DNA of 64,000 nt from Capra hircus. Lineage: Eukaryota > Chordata > Mammalia > Artiodactyla > Bovidae. The first letter of the stretch is position 1. Every line of letters starts with the position of its first letter. The translations under genes and the position numbers were made by a program. The notes beneath the pieces were generated by a model. That model was not told where the DNA came from. It made no database searches and saw only the letters and a list, made by a program, of their open reading frames with translations. The stretch spans positions 82,740,594 through 82,804,593 of the forward strand of contig NC_030808.1 in the NCBI RefSeq assembly GCF_001704415.2, read 5' to 3'. Positions 48,071 through 58,722 of the stretch are shown here, piece by piece.

Positions 48071-49038
48071 AGAGTGCTACCTGACTTGGGGTGTTAGTAA
48101 TTTATATAGTACATGTATAATTGTTACCTTTTAAAAGTCTGAAAAATTTCACATTTGGTTCCAAGATATTTGTGGATCTATAGTTCCTACTTCACAAGCT
48201 TACTGTAAGGATTAAATATGCTTCTTCATATAAAGCACCTAGAAAAAGTGCCTGTCACATATTAAACTCAGTAACTGTTGGCTGTTATTATTACTATATT
48301 GTGTATTTTATAAAGGCTCACTTTGTTGAAAGCTGTGAGTTGAGAAACTGCCAAAATAATAACAGACAGGCTAATTTATTTAGGTGAATGTCAGGGCTCC
48401 TGATTTAAGCTTAGCTAGATCTTCCACATGCCTGGAGGGCTGGTAATGGTGAAAGGAGTGTTTGACAAGGTTCCAGAAACCGAAGAGTCAAAGACTTTCC
48501 TGAAATTAAACAAAGAAACAGACAACAACAACAAAAAAAGGCAGAGAAAATTAAAAGCAGAGTTAAGAGACACAAATTTAGTTGAAAGACCAGGAATCTG
48601 AATGAAAGGAGCCATTCAGGGTATAGCAGGGTATTTCTGCCTCCATACGCCCTGATTCCCATGAATTTCTACCTGAGTCCCAGCAGAAGGGGACTGCAGG
48701 GAAAGAGCATTTTACAGTTGCTCCTAGTGACTCAGTATCCAGCTGGGAACATCTGAGCTGTGGATTCAGCCTTCCAGTGGCCTAGGCTCCAAGGGGGCAG
48801 AAGCTCCTGCAGCATACACTGGGGTAGGACCTCAGGCCCACACCACCAGCAGTATTTCTGGTGGACACTGACAGCTTTTGCCACCCTTTGGGCATCTACA
48901 GTGACCAAAGGAAGCCATAAGAGGTTTCCTGTTTGAGGAAGAGCAGTGGAGAGGAAGAATCAGGGAAATATAGTTTAGTGAACAATATTGTGACTCTCTT
49001 TTTACTGCTAGCCTGATCAATGCAAAGGAAAACAACAC
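48071..49038. other. Noncoding stretch between two BovB copies
   Basis: No gene or family recognised. Confidence 0.3.
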
Positions 49039-50775
49039 TGGGAAAGACAAGAGATCTCTTCAAGAAAATTAGAGTTACCAAGGGAACATTTCATTGAAAG
49101 ATGGGCTCAATAAAGGAGAGAAATGGTATGGACTTAACAGAAGCAGAAGATATTAAGAAGAGGTGGCAAGAATACACAGAAGAACTGTACAAAAAAGATC
49201 TTCATGACCCAGATAATCACGATGGTGTGATCATTCACCTAGAGCCAGACATCCTGGAATGTGAAGTCAAGTGGGCCTTAGAAAGCATCTCTACAAACAA
49301 AGCTAGTGGAGGTGATGAAATTCCAATTGAGCTATTTCAAATCCTGAAAGATGATGCTGTGAAAGTGCTGCACTCAATATGCCAGCAAATTTGGAAAACT
49401 CAGCAGTGGCCACAGGACTGGAAAAGGTCAGTTTTCATTCCAATCCCAAAGAAAGGCAATGCCAAAGAATGCTCAAACTACTGCACAATTGCACTCATCT
49501 CACACGCTAGTAAAGTAATGCTCAAAATTCTCCAAGCCAGGCTTCAGCAATATGTGAACTGTGAACTTCCAGATGTTCAAGCTGATTTTAGAAAAGTCAC
49601 CAGAGATCAAATTGCCAACATCTGCTGGATCATGGAAAAAGCAAGAGAGTTCCAGAAAAATATCTATTTCTGCTTTATTGACTATGCCAAAGCCTTTGAC
49701 TGTGTGGATCACAATAAACTGTGGAAAATTCTGAAAGAGATGGGAATACCAGACCACCTGACCTGCCTCTTGAGAAACCTATATGCACATCAGGAAGCAA
49801 CAGTTAGAACTGGACATGGAACAACCAACTGGTTCCAAATCAGGAAAGGAGTACGTCAAGGCTGTATATTGTCACCCTGCTTATTTAACTTCTGTGCAGA
49901 GTACATCATGAGAAACGCTGGGCTGGATGAATCACAAGCTGGAATCAAGATTACCAGGAGAAATATCAATAACCTCTGATATGCAGATGACACCACCCTT
50001 ATGGCAGAAAGTGAAGAGGAACTAAAAAGCCTCTTGATGAAAGTGAAAGAGGAGAGTGAAAAAGTTGGCTTAAAGCTCAACATTCAGAAAATGAAGATCA
50101 TGGCATCTTGCCCCATCACTTAATGGGAAATAGATGGGGAAACAGTGGAAATGGTATCAGACGTTCATTTTGGGGGCTCCAAATCACTGCAGATGGTGAC
50201 TGCAGCCATGAAATTAAAGGATGCTTACTCCTTGGAAGGAAAGCTATAACCAACCTAGATAGCATATTGAAAAGCAGAGACATTACTTTGCCAACAAATG
50301 TTCGTCTAGTTAAGGCTATGGTTTTTCCAGTGGTTAGGTATGAATGTGAGAGTTGGACTGTGAGGAAGGCTGAGTGCCAAAGAACTGATGCTTTTGAACT
50401 GTGGTGCTGGAGAAGACTCTTGAGAGTCCCTTGGACTGCAAGGAGATCCAACCAGTCCATTCTAAAGGAAATCAGTCCTTGGTGTTCATTGGAAGGACTG
50501 ATGCTAAAGCTGAAACTCCAATACTTCGGCCACCTCACGTGGAGAGTTGACTCATTGGAAAAGACTCTGATGCTGGGAGGGATTGGGGGCAGGAGGAGAA
50601 GGGGATGACAGAGGATGAGATGGCTGGATGGCATCACCGACTCGATGGATGTGAGTTTGAGTGAACTCTGGGAGTTGGTGCTGGACAGGGAGGCCTGGTG
50701 TGCTGCAATTCATGGGGTCACAAAGAGTTGGACACGACTGAGGGACTGAACTGTACTGAAACTGAACTGAACTGA
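49039..50775 (+). mobile_element. BovB, 5'-truncated
   Basis: Sense BovB with a 292-codon frame (49101-49979) that stops just before the YADD region because the preceding Arg codon is TGA, then a 166-codon frame (50108-50608). Ends in the ACTGAACTGA tail. Confidence 0.9.
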
Positions 50776-50986
50776 TGACCTGGGAAATTTAGGGTTCAGA
50801 TAGAAAGTAGTAGAATAAACTAAGGAAAAGAAATGCTTGCTAAAAATGAAAGATTGTGTTCAAGTTGTAATTAAGTTGCTCCCAAATCTGTGCTTTCCTG
50901 AACCTGCTGTCCCGCAAATCATACCACAGCTCTGGTGTAGAGCGATACAGTGGGGTCTCCACTTCCCCTAAGAAGCTATTGGAGGG

Positions 50987-51128
50987 GACTTCCCAGGTGA
51001 TCCAGTGGCTGAGACTGCACTCCCTGATCAGGGAACTAGATCCTACATATCACAACTAAGAGTTTGTATGCTGCAACTAAAAGACCTGTCACAGGCAAAT
51101 AATAATGTTTCCAAAAAAAAAAAAAAAC
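50987..51128 (+). mobile_element. CHR-type SINE (sense)
   Basis: GGACTTCCCAGGTGATCCAG, CTGATCAGGGAACTAGATCC and a terminal A run. Confidence 0.8.
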
Positions 51129-51986
51129 CATTGGAAACAATGGGCCAAGACACTAAGACTTTCAAAATGAAAAGGCAAGTGTTTGGAAGGGAAATTTTCC
51201 AGTTCATGTGGGGTCATTTGTGTTACTCCCAAGTAAAGCAGATGCCATTTTCAAATGTGCTCTCCTTAGCCCAGTGTTCTTTTCTTAGCATGATTAAGGA
51301 CAGATCAACTCTGATTGCAGTTAGCAGAATTTGGGATTATGTTAACACTCTTAGCCCTTAATGATGAATGAGTCACATGTCAGGCTGTGACAAAAGGCTT
51401 CACTCTATAAACAAGGGCTGCCTGGTTCTGGCACATCATTAATTGCAGAAGCTTAAATCCAGGATAACTGGATTTAGGAGGTTAGTCCATTTTATAATTC
51501 CTCGTAATAGATTTTGGCCCCTTCTCTACCATTTCCCTGCTTTCACATGTTATCTAGTAGAGTTGAAAAAAAAAAACAAAACAAGAATATCCTTCTTACT
51601 TTGGTAGTGAGAAGTTTCTACAAGAAGTCTCTCAACCTCAAAGTTTTCAAACTACAATATAATGCAGAGAAGAGCCAATGCTTTCTGCAAATGGGGTTTA
51701 TTGGAGGAAATTCAATCAAGGAAGTATTCTAAGAACCTGAATCCTAAGGAGCCAGAAAGGCAGGACTCACCGGAGGGCTGAAGGTAGCTGATGGCATGCC
51801 AGAGCAAGGACTTGACTTGGAAGGGCTTAGGAAACCATCCAGATCTGGTCTGAAACTGTAGAGAAAATGGGATGAAAACAAGGTTGTTGCCAGAGCTGTA
51901 AGGTGGGATTTGGGCAGGGATGAGAGCCTGGCTGGTTTCAGGGGGCGAGAGAAGCTCTGGCCTGGAACTCGCAGGTAGGTATCTGC
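51129..51986. other. 3' flank of gene C
   Basis: No repeat assigned. Directly follows (in gene orientation) the gene C stop codon and would contain any 3' UTR. Confidence 0.3.
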
Positions 51987-53559
51987 CTAGGTGTTCCAGA
52001 GGATGATGACTGTGACAACGGAGGTGGCCATGAAGAGCAGGTAGAGACAGAAGAGCAGGGTGTCCATCATGTGGCTTAATCGCACCCACAGACGGACCAA
52101 GTGCAGCTTCTGAGCCTCATCTTCCGGCTGGTTCCTCACTGAGCCAGGGCACCCATTTAGCTCTGTCTCTCTGGGATGTGGCACCTTCCCCACCAACTCC
52201 ATGGGCTCCTTCACACCTACGGTGAGACAGACTCAGCTTTGGGCCACCAAGGTCAGCTGGGAAGTTATGTGGGGAGGGAAGGAGGTGGGAGCAGAGAAGT
52301 GGAGGTGATGGAAGAGGAAGCCTGGGCAGTGCTGACATCCCTCACCAGGCAGGTGGGCAAGGCCCGTGTTTCCCTTCTGGAGCACAGCAGGGCAGCATGT
52401 CCTTGGGCTGGTGCAGTATAGAAGCAGGGAGTGGAGCCAGCGAGGCATGGGTGGGGGCTGGGTGGTGGCCAGGTGCAGCAGGTAGGAGATGAAGATGGTC
52501 TCCAGCAGGCTGAGCACCATCAGGGACAGACACAGGGCAAAATAGACACCTGGAGGGAACTGGGCCTGCCTGAGGGTCAGAGGCACCAGCCAGGACTTTT
52601 TATTTTCTCTTTCCCCAGAAAAGAGGCCCTTTTCCAGGATCTCTTTTCGCTCTGACCTGATTCATCGGTCTGTGCCATGCCCCACCCTACTTTTCTTCTC
52701 CTAAAGGCAACAGGGGCCATACTGATGAGGGAGGTACTACTGGAGGGGAGTAAGTCATTCATCATGAGCAGGAAGACGTTGTAGCCCAGCAAGAGTGTCA
52801 TCTTGAATGAGGCATGGTTCTCACTTTCTACTGGCAGGTAGAAGCTGAGGGCTTTGATGGTGAACAGAAAGCTGCTGTGCACCAGGAGGTTTATGGCATA
52901 GAGGGTGGGTCTGCGCCTGATGGCCACCTGGTAGGGAGGAGAGAGGGAGGCAGTTGAGGAGAAGGCTGGGAGCCTGCCAATCCAGGTAAGAGCAAGAATT
53001 TAGATTTGTCCCAGGTCAAACTTTCTATTAAGGAAATGTTACCTCAAGTCCCTTTCTCTGTTCTCCCTCTCCAGCAAAGTCATCTTAATCACCACATTGT
53101 CTTTCCATGGTTAATTCTACCATGCTGCTTACTGTTGAAATATATTTCATTCCTTCTTGGCCCATGTGTCAATTTTCTCCACCTAATTTTTTTTATTCCT
53201 GCCAATGTGCTCTCAGCAGAATTGAGGGACCAAATTCTTAGGTATTGTGTGCATTGTATTTCTGCTTGCTTTCCTCATCAAGGTGTAATCTCTAGTGCCT
53301 TTGCTGGTAGACGTTTAAAACCAGTGGGAGAGAAAGCAAGACAGAGCAGCCATTTTGGGATCACCAGGATTTGGAATCATAATATCCCTAAGACAGTGTT
53401 TCATAACTTTTCCACCCATTCTTTTTAAAAATAAATATAAAGATTCCTGTCCTCCCAAAAGTTCAAATAGCCTTGGCAGCCGGTGAGGGACTGAGGGACA
53501 TGGAGTGGAGGTTCATGCTCATTGTAAATCACTGCGGTGGGAGCTTTGTTTCTTCCTCA

Positions 53560-53720
53560 GGGAGGATCCATTCAGTCAACATTTCCTGAGTGCCAGGTAC
53601 TGTTTTAGGTACAGAAGATTTTTCAGTGAAAAGAGTGATAGCAACCTCTGCCTCCATGGAGCATGTTTTCTTGTGGTAGAGCTTACATTGTAGTGGAGGA
53701 CATGAGCTATGCATGTAGAA
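53560..53720. repeat. Ancient interspersed repeat, family uncertain, intron 6 of gene C
   Basis: TTCAGTCAACATTTCCTGAG, TGCCAGGTACTGTTTTAGG and GAGCTTACATTGTAGTGGAGG resemble a widespread old mammalian repeat. A short similar piece lies at about 5880-5945 in gene A. Confidence 0.4.
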
Positions 53721-54525
53721 GAAGATCCCACCCAGGGCCCCTGAACTCATATAGAAGACGATTTGGTCCTAGCCATTGGTGCCCGCAGTCATCTTCGTCA
53801 TTTGATGGATACTCTGAAGTACCCACTCCCCCTTGCTCCAAACGATGTTCTGTGTTGTTTCCAAAATCTCCTGCACATCCTGCTCCATGCCCAGGACCAT
53901 CTTTTCCACTGCAAAGGAGACCCAGGCAATTCAGCCTTCCCTGAGCCTCCCAACCCCTTTGCCCAGACTGTTGGATTCCTTACCACTTAGCTTCCACACC
54001 CCTTTCAGTGAGATTCACTCACTCTTCCAAGCTGTCTGTCCTCTTCTTCTCAAACCCTTTCTTTCTCTTTCAGCATGTGATTCTCACTTACCTGTGTAGA
54101 TGAAAGAGCTGAAGGTGAGGGTGCAATTCTGTTCATCAAAGGGGAAATAGAAGATGTCCAGGTTGCAGATGCTGGTTACCCGCATTGGCTTACTGTATTT
54201 GATGTGGCCATTACTGTTGACGTAAGCCATGAGAACTGGCGGAGTCTGATCTGTATCCATGCTGAGTGTGAAAAGGACAGAGAGGTAAAAGCTGTGGGCT
54301 CCCCATCAGACCTGGCCCTCATCCTCTCCCAGGCTGCCCATTTCTGTGCTCCAGCCCCACTCATCTGACCTCCCCCTTCTACCTGTCTGCGTGTTCTGAG
54401 GGTTTCAGATGCTGCTCCTTTCTGGTTGAGTCTGTGCTTGGCCCCCATTGGTTACATCATGCTCTCCCCTGGAAATATGGTCTCCTTCTTGCTTTTTTCA
54501 GCCCTGACACTCACAGCTCCTCAAT

Positions 54526-54547
54526 GAAGATATCTGGAAGATATCTG
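54526..54547. repeat. 11-bp tandem duplication in gene C exon 4
   Basis: Two adjacent copies of GAAGATATCTG (54526-54536 and 54537-54547), present once in genes A and B. It shifts the reading frame of exon 4. Confidence 0.95.
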
Positions 54548-56112
54548 GAAGCCACAGGTTCTTAGTTACCATGCCCAGCTTCCTGATACCCCCGCATTCC
54601 TTTGCGTTCCAGGTGATGAATGGATTGTACCAGATCTAGAGAACACCATGGTATGGGATAAACAGGAGATGGGAACTGGCTTTAGTCTTCTTTTGTCTCT
54701 TCCACTCCACATTCCTTTCTTTACTCATTTCTTTGCTCTCCCACTGCACCTCTGGTTACAACTGTCACACTGTCATCGACAAACGTGTTCTGCTTTCACT
54801 TCTTCCTCAGTGCTCTCTGGGGAGACCTGGAGCTTGGCTTTGGATTCCCTGGGATGGAGCCACTGAAGTATTGGCTTCCATGATCTTGGTTTATGCCACT
54901 TGCTTCCTGAGCCCTGTCTCTGCCCTACTTAAACTGGCAAAATAAATCAGAAAATTTTATATTTTCATTATTGGTCCGGCTGTTTGAACTTGTTGAATCT
55001 GTGGATATTCTCAGCTTTATCCATTTTAATCCTCAAAGTTGGACCGTGCAGTGGAAAAAGGGAGGTACTATAGCAAAGGGGAAACTGAGTCCATCATACC
55101 ATATTTAGCCACAGAAATGATGTCCTCAACTGAAGCTGTGCATCCTGGAAAAACAGTTTTCATCTGAGATCATTAACTAATGAAGTGAAATCCAATGACA
55201 CCACCCACCTCTTAATCATTTACAAGGCTGTTCTGTATGGCAATTATGAGTTTTAATCATAAACCACTAAAAAATGTCGGTCATATAATCCAGGGTACAT
55301 GAGAAATGCAAGTGAAAACACCAGTATGAGAGTAGTCCATTGGGATTATGTTTCTTGTGGTGTATCCCCCAAAAGGGAGAGCTTTTATCTGCATTGTATC
55401 GTTGTAGCATTCCCTGTCATGCCTCCCTATCCCATAGACTGAGCTCTTAACTTACAAAATCCAGTCAGTGCACCCACTGCTCATCACTAGATCATTACAG
55501 AGTTGGGTCAGGACTTACTACTTCCAGGATGGCAGACAGAGTGAAGGAGATGTTAACACGAATGGGGATGCTGACATTGGTGGCTGGACGGAAGGCCCTT
55601 CTGGCAAATGCTGCTTGGAAGGCAGCAGGATCCACCCCATGCTGGTCAAAGCCTGAGCAATTGATGGTGAATGTATCTCCTCTCCCTGTAGAGAGAAGGA
55701 ACTTTGAGAAGAGTGCCAGGGCTGGGGTGTGGGGAATGTTTCTGCACAGAGAGACAGCAGGGGTTATGGAAGAAACAGGTAGACTCCTACTGCTTGGACT
55801 AGGCAGTGTGGGCTAGCCTGGAGTAGCAGGCAAATGGTGGAAGTTGATGAGGTGAGCTGAGTCAGAGCCCCATTCTCAATTCCATTCTCTCTCTCTCCAT
55901 GCAAAACTTGTCTACATGTGTATGCAAACAGCCCTGAGCACCACTTTTTAGTGTCCTGCTATGTTCTTAACAATCTCACCACAAACCTCTGTCCTTGAGC
56001 CATTTGGGTGAATGTCACTGACAGATTTTGCAATCACATTTCTCCTCTTCACTATATGAACAGGGCATAGATGGTCATGAATTAATAATGAGAGAAATAA
56101 TCAGGTGGGTAG

Positions 56113-56406
56113 TGAGAAATCCGGAGAAGGCAATGGCACCCCACTCCAGTACTCTTGCCTGGAAAATCCCATGGATGGAGGAACCTGGTAGGCTGCAGTC
56201 CGTGGGGTCACTAAGAGTCGGACACGACTGAGTGCTTTCCCTTTCACTTTTCACTTTCATGCATTGGAGAAGGAAATGGCAACCCACTCCAGTGTTCTTG
56301 CCTGGAGAATCCCAGGGACAGGGGAGCCTGGTGGGCTTCCGTCTATGGAGTCGCACAGAGTTGGACATGACTGAAGTGACTTAGCAGCAGCAGCAGCAGC
56401 AGCAGT
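56113..56406 (+). mobile_element. BovA2-type dimeric SINE with CAG tail
   Basis: Two Bov-A monomers (GGAGAAGGCAATGGCACCCC and GGAGAAGGAAATGGCAACCC) joined by a CACTTTTCACTTTC linker, ending in GCAGCAGCAGCAGCAGCAGC at about 56385-56405. It lies in intron 1 of gene C. Confidence 0.92.
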
Positions 56407-56811
56407 GAGAAATCCATCTGTGGGACCTTAAGGAAGGAACTCAGTTTTCAATTTAATGATTGTATGTCTTTGCTTTGTGCTGTGATTGTTCTCTTCTAAA
56501 ACTCAGGACTCATCACCACTGAGACTATCTTATAAACAGTTCCTTGATACACCTCTTATACCCAATCCTTTTTTAATCATACTTTGTGAGGCAGAAACAA
56601 AGAATGTATGTAGTAGCATCTCCTGGTCGAGTCTGTTTTTGTCTGTCTCTAATTTTGTGCTATACCTCATTGCTTAATCTCAATAATGAACAAGAAATTA
56701 CTCTAGACTGGGAAATTATTCTGAAAAGTTGTACTGAAAAGTCACAACGGAACTTTTCATCTACCTCAATTCCCTTGGCATCTTTCCTTTTCATTTGCTT
56801 AAGAGAAATAA

Positions 56812-57030
56812 GGCTTCCCCAGTGGCTCAGCAATAAAGAATCTACCTGCCAATGCAGGAAATCTGGGCACTCAGGTCCAATCCCTGGGTCGGGAAGATCC
56901 CCTGGAGAAGGGAATGGCAACCCACTCCAGTATTCTTGCCTAGAGAATCCCACAGACGGAGGAGCCTGGTGGGCTACAGTCCATGGGGTTCCAAAAGAGT
57001 TGGACACAACTGAGGGACTAAACAACAACA
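56812..57030 (+). mobile_element. Bov-tA SINE in intron 1 of gene C
   Basis: GGCTTCCCCAGTGGCTCAGC, CCCACTCCAGTATTCTTGCC and ACACAACTGAGGGACTAAAC followed by AAC repeats. Confidence 0.9.
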
Positions 57031-57412
57031 ACAAAGAGAAATAAGGAAGAATTTTCTTCTCTCAACAGCAGTTGATACCCAGAAACCGTGGGGTAGATTA
57101 TATGCCTGGAAAGAGAATGACGTGGAGAAAGGAAAGAGGCCCATGGAAGCATGGGGAGTGGAGAAGTAGCTTAAGGGAAAAGCCAGCTAACACTTAGGAC
57201 CCTAGAAAGTGCTATACCAAACTGTCAGTGTCATGAATTTCCATTTTTCCAAAATGAACACCCATTTGTTAACTAGAAATAAAAAGAATTAGCCTGGTTT
57301 CTCCGTTCCCAGACTTTATATGGATGCTGTGCTCTTGTTCTTGTCCCATCTTACCTTGAAGCGGCAGGTAGAGGATGAGGCAGAGGAGGAATCCTTCCCA
57401 ACCTCGTTCCGT

Positions 57413-57545
57413 CTTCCTCTCCTTGGCTCTTCTCTGGGGACTTAGTGATGATGTTAATCTTAAAAGACCATAGGCCACACCTCACGCCCTAGCTTTGAAT
57501 AATTCCGGTGTCAGGTGTCAATAAGCCATCTCTCTAACACCCCCC
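57413..57545 (-). promoter_or_regulatory. Gene C 5' flank with CTTTTAAG box
   Basis: Minus-strand CTTTTAAG at 57466-57459 lies 47 bases before the former start codon, in the same context as the box upstream of genes A and B. The surrounding flank is more diverged than between A and B. Confidence 0.3.
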
Positions 57546-58397
57546 AGTGACAACAGAATCTCATAGAGGACTCCCCTACCCAGTGCCCTAACTAGACCTG
57601 AACCTGGTCTCCAAAAGTCATCTGACAAACCAGTCTGGAGAGGAGGAAGAAAAAATATTTTGTCAGTGAAGCAGTGCTAATGGCCTCCTCATACTTTAGA
57701 ATCACTCTGGCATATAGGGCACCACGGGAAAGGCACAGAATGCCTGCTGTTTCCTTCAAGTAGCACACACACTTGTTTTAACCCTGCTGTCAGCTTTCCC
57801 CCCAAAATGGCGGGGGGCATCTTCTTTTATATAATCAACATCAGACTCAGAGATTTTATATATGACTTCTGTACTGGCAAGTCTTAACTTCTGACTTTTT
57901 GAGTGTGTCAGAAGCAGTTTGGACTGGAGAAGGAGTGGGTGGAGGGGAGATGGCAGGGTTTTCAGCGGAAGTTGATTTGTAAGGTCATGACCAATCTGCG
58001 TACAAATTCATGTTGCTTTTGGACCCGCTGGTGTTTTTTGGAAATTTATTAGTTGTTAACATTTTAAAAATTGGGAGATTTCATTTCTGGCCTCATTTGA
58101 AAAATAAGATCAAGCAATACTGGGCTCACATTTTTACTATACACAATGCTTTCTGCCAGAGCTGCAAAGTGGTTAACTCTTTGGATGAAGAATATTCTCT
58201 CTAGATCATCACAGTGTCTGTCACCAACTATTGTCTTATTCCTGACCAGCTCCCCTCACTTATGTTACCTCCTTGGCCTCAGTAGGTGTTCAAGTTTGCC
58301 TTTGAGTGTTAAGATTAATTTTCTTGTTTGATTCTTAAAGAGCCTTAGGAAGTAATTTCAAAATACCATGCCATGCCTAGATGATCACGGTCTTGTC
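57546..58397. other. Noncoding stretch upstream of gene C
   Basis: No gene or repeat family recognised. Confidence 0.3.
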
Positions 58398-58722
58398 AGA
58401 TTCAGTTCAGTTCAGTCGCTCAGTCGTGTCCGACTCTGCGACCCCATGAATTGCAGCACACCAGGCCTCCCTGTCCATGACCAACTCCCGGAGTTCACTC
58501 AGACTCACGTCCATCGAGTCAGTGATGCCATCCAGCCATCTCATCCTCTGTTGTCCCCTTCTCCTCCTGTCCCCAATCCCTCCCAGCATCAGAGTCTTTT
58601 CCAATGAGTCAACTCTTCACATGAGGTGGCCAAAGTACTGGAGTTTCAGCTTTAGTATCATTCCTTCCAAAGAAATCCCAGGGTTGATCTCCTTCAGAAT
58701 GGACTGGTTGGATCTCCTTGGG
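58398..58722 (-). mobile_element. BovB 3'-end fragment (antisense)
   Basis: Starts with the ATTCAGTTCAGTTCAGTCGC tail and runs to GGTTGGATCTCCTTG, a strongly 5'-truncated copy. Confidence 0.9.

Larger units (their letters stand above)
51987..57412 (-). pseudogene. Gene C: 5-HT3 receptor subunit, probably a recent pseudogene
   Basis: Exons, 5' to 3': 57412-57355, 55685-55519, 55144-55100, 54635-54515, 54261-54092, 53908-53751, 52927-52723, 52549-52346, 52216-51987. Exons 2, 3, 5, 7, 8 and 9 are open with good splice sites and encode recognisable parts: TINCSGFDQHGVDP, the Cys-loop (CNLDIFYFPFDEQNC), M1, M2, M3, and M4 ending ILWNT plus stop. Lesions: the start codon is ACG with no in-frame ATG upstream; exon 4 is 121 nt instead of 110 because of an 11-bp tandem duplication; exon 6 has TAG at 53771-53769; and its donor reads atgag. 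Several independent lesions make a sequencing error an unlikely explanation for all. It takes the HTR3D position in the human order but reads like HTR3C. Confidence 0.85.

Noticed and set aside
49101..49979. 292-codon open frame as a host gene
   Set aside because: BovB reverse transcriptase fragment ending at a decay stop just before YADD.
53763..53990. Plus-strand frames over gene C exon 6
   Set aside because: Antisense shadows of the exon with no splice or motif support.
56385..56406. CAG repeat as a coding polyglutamine tract
   Set aside because: It is the tail of a BovA2 SINE in an intron and lies in no gene.
57269..57478. Upstream start giving gene C an extended N-terminus
   Set aside because: The candidate initiator at 57478 is GTG, not ATG, and an in-frame TGA lies just upstream; the nearby ATG at 57471 is in another frame.
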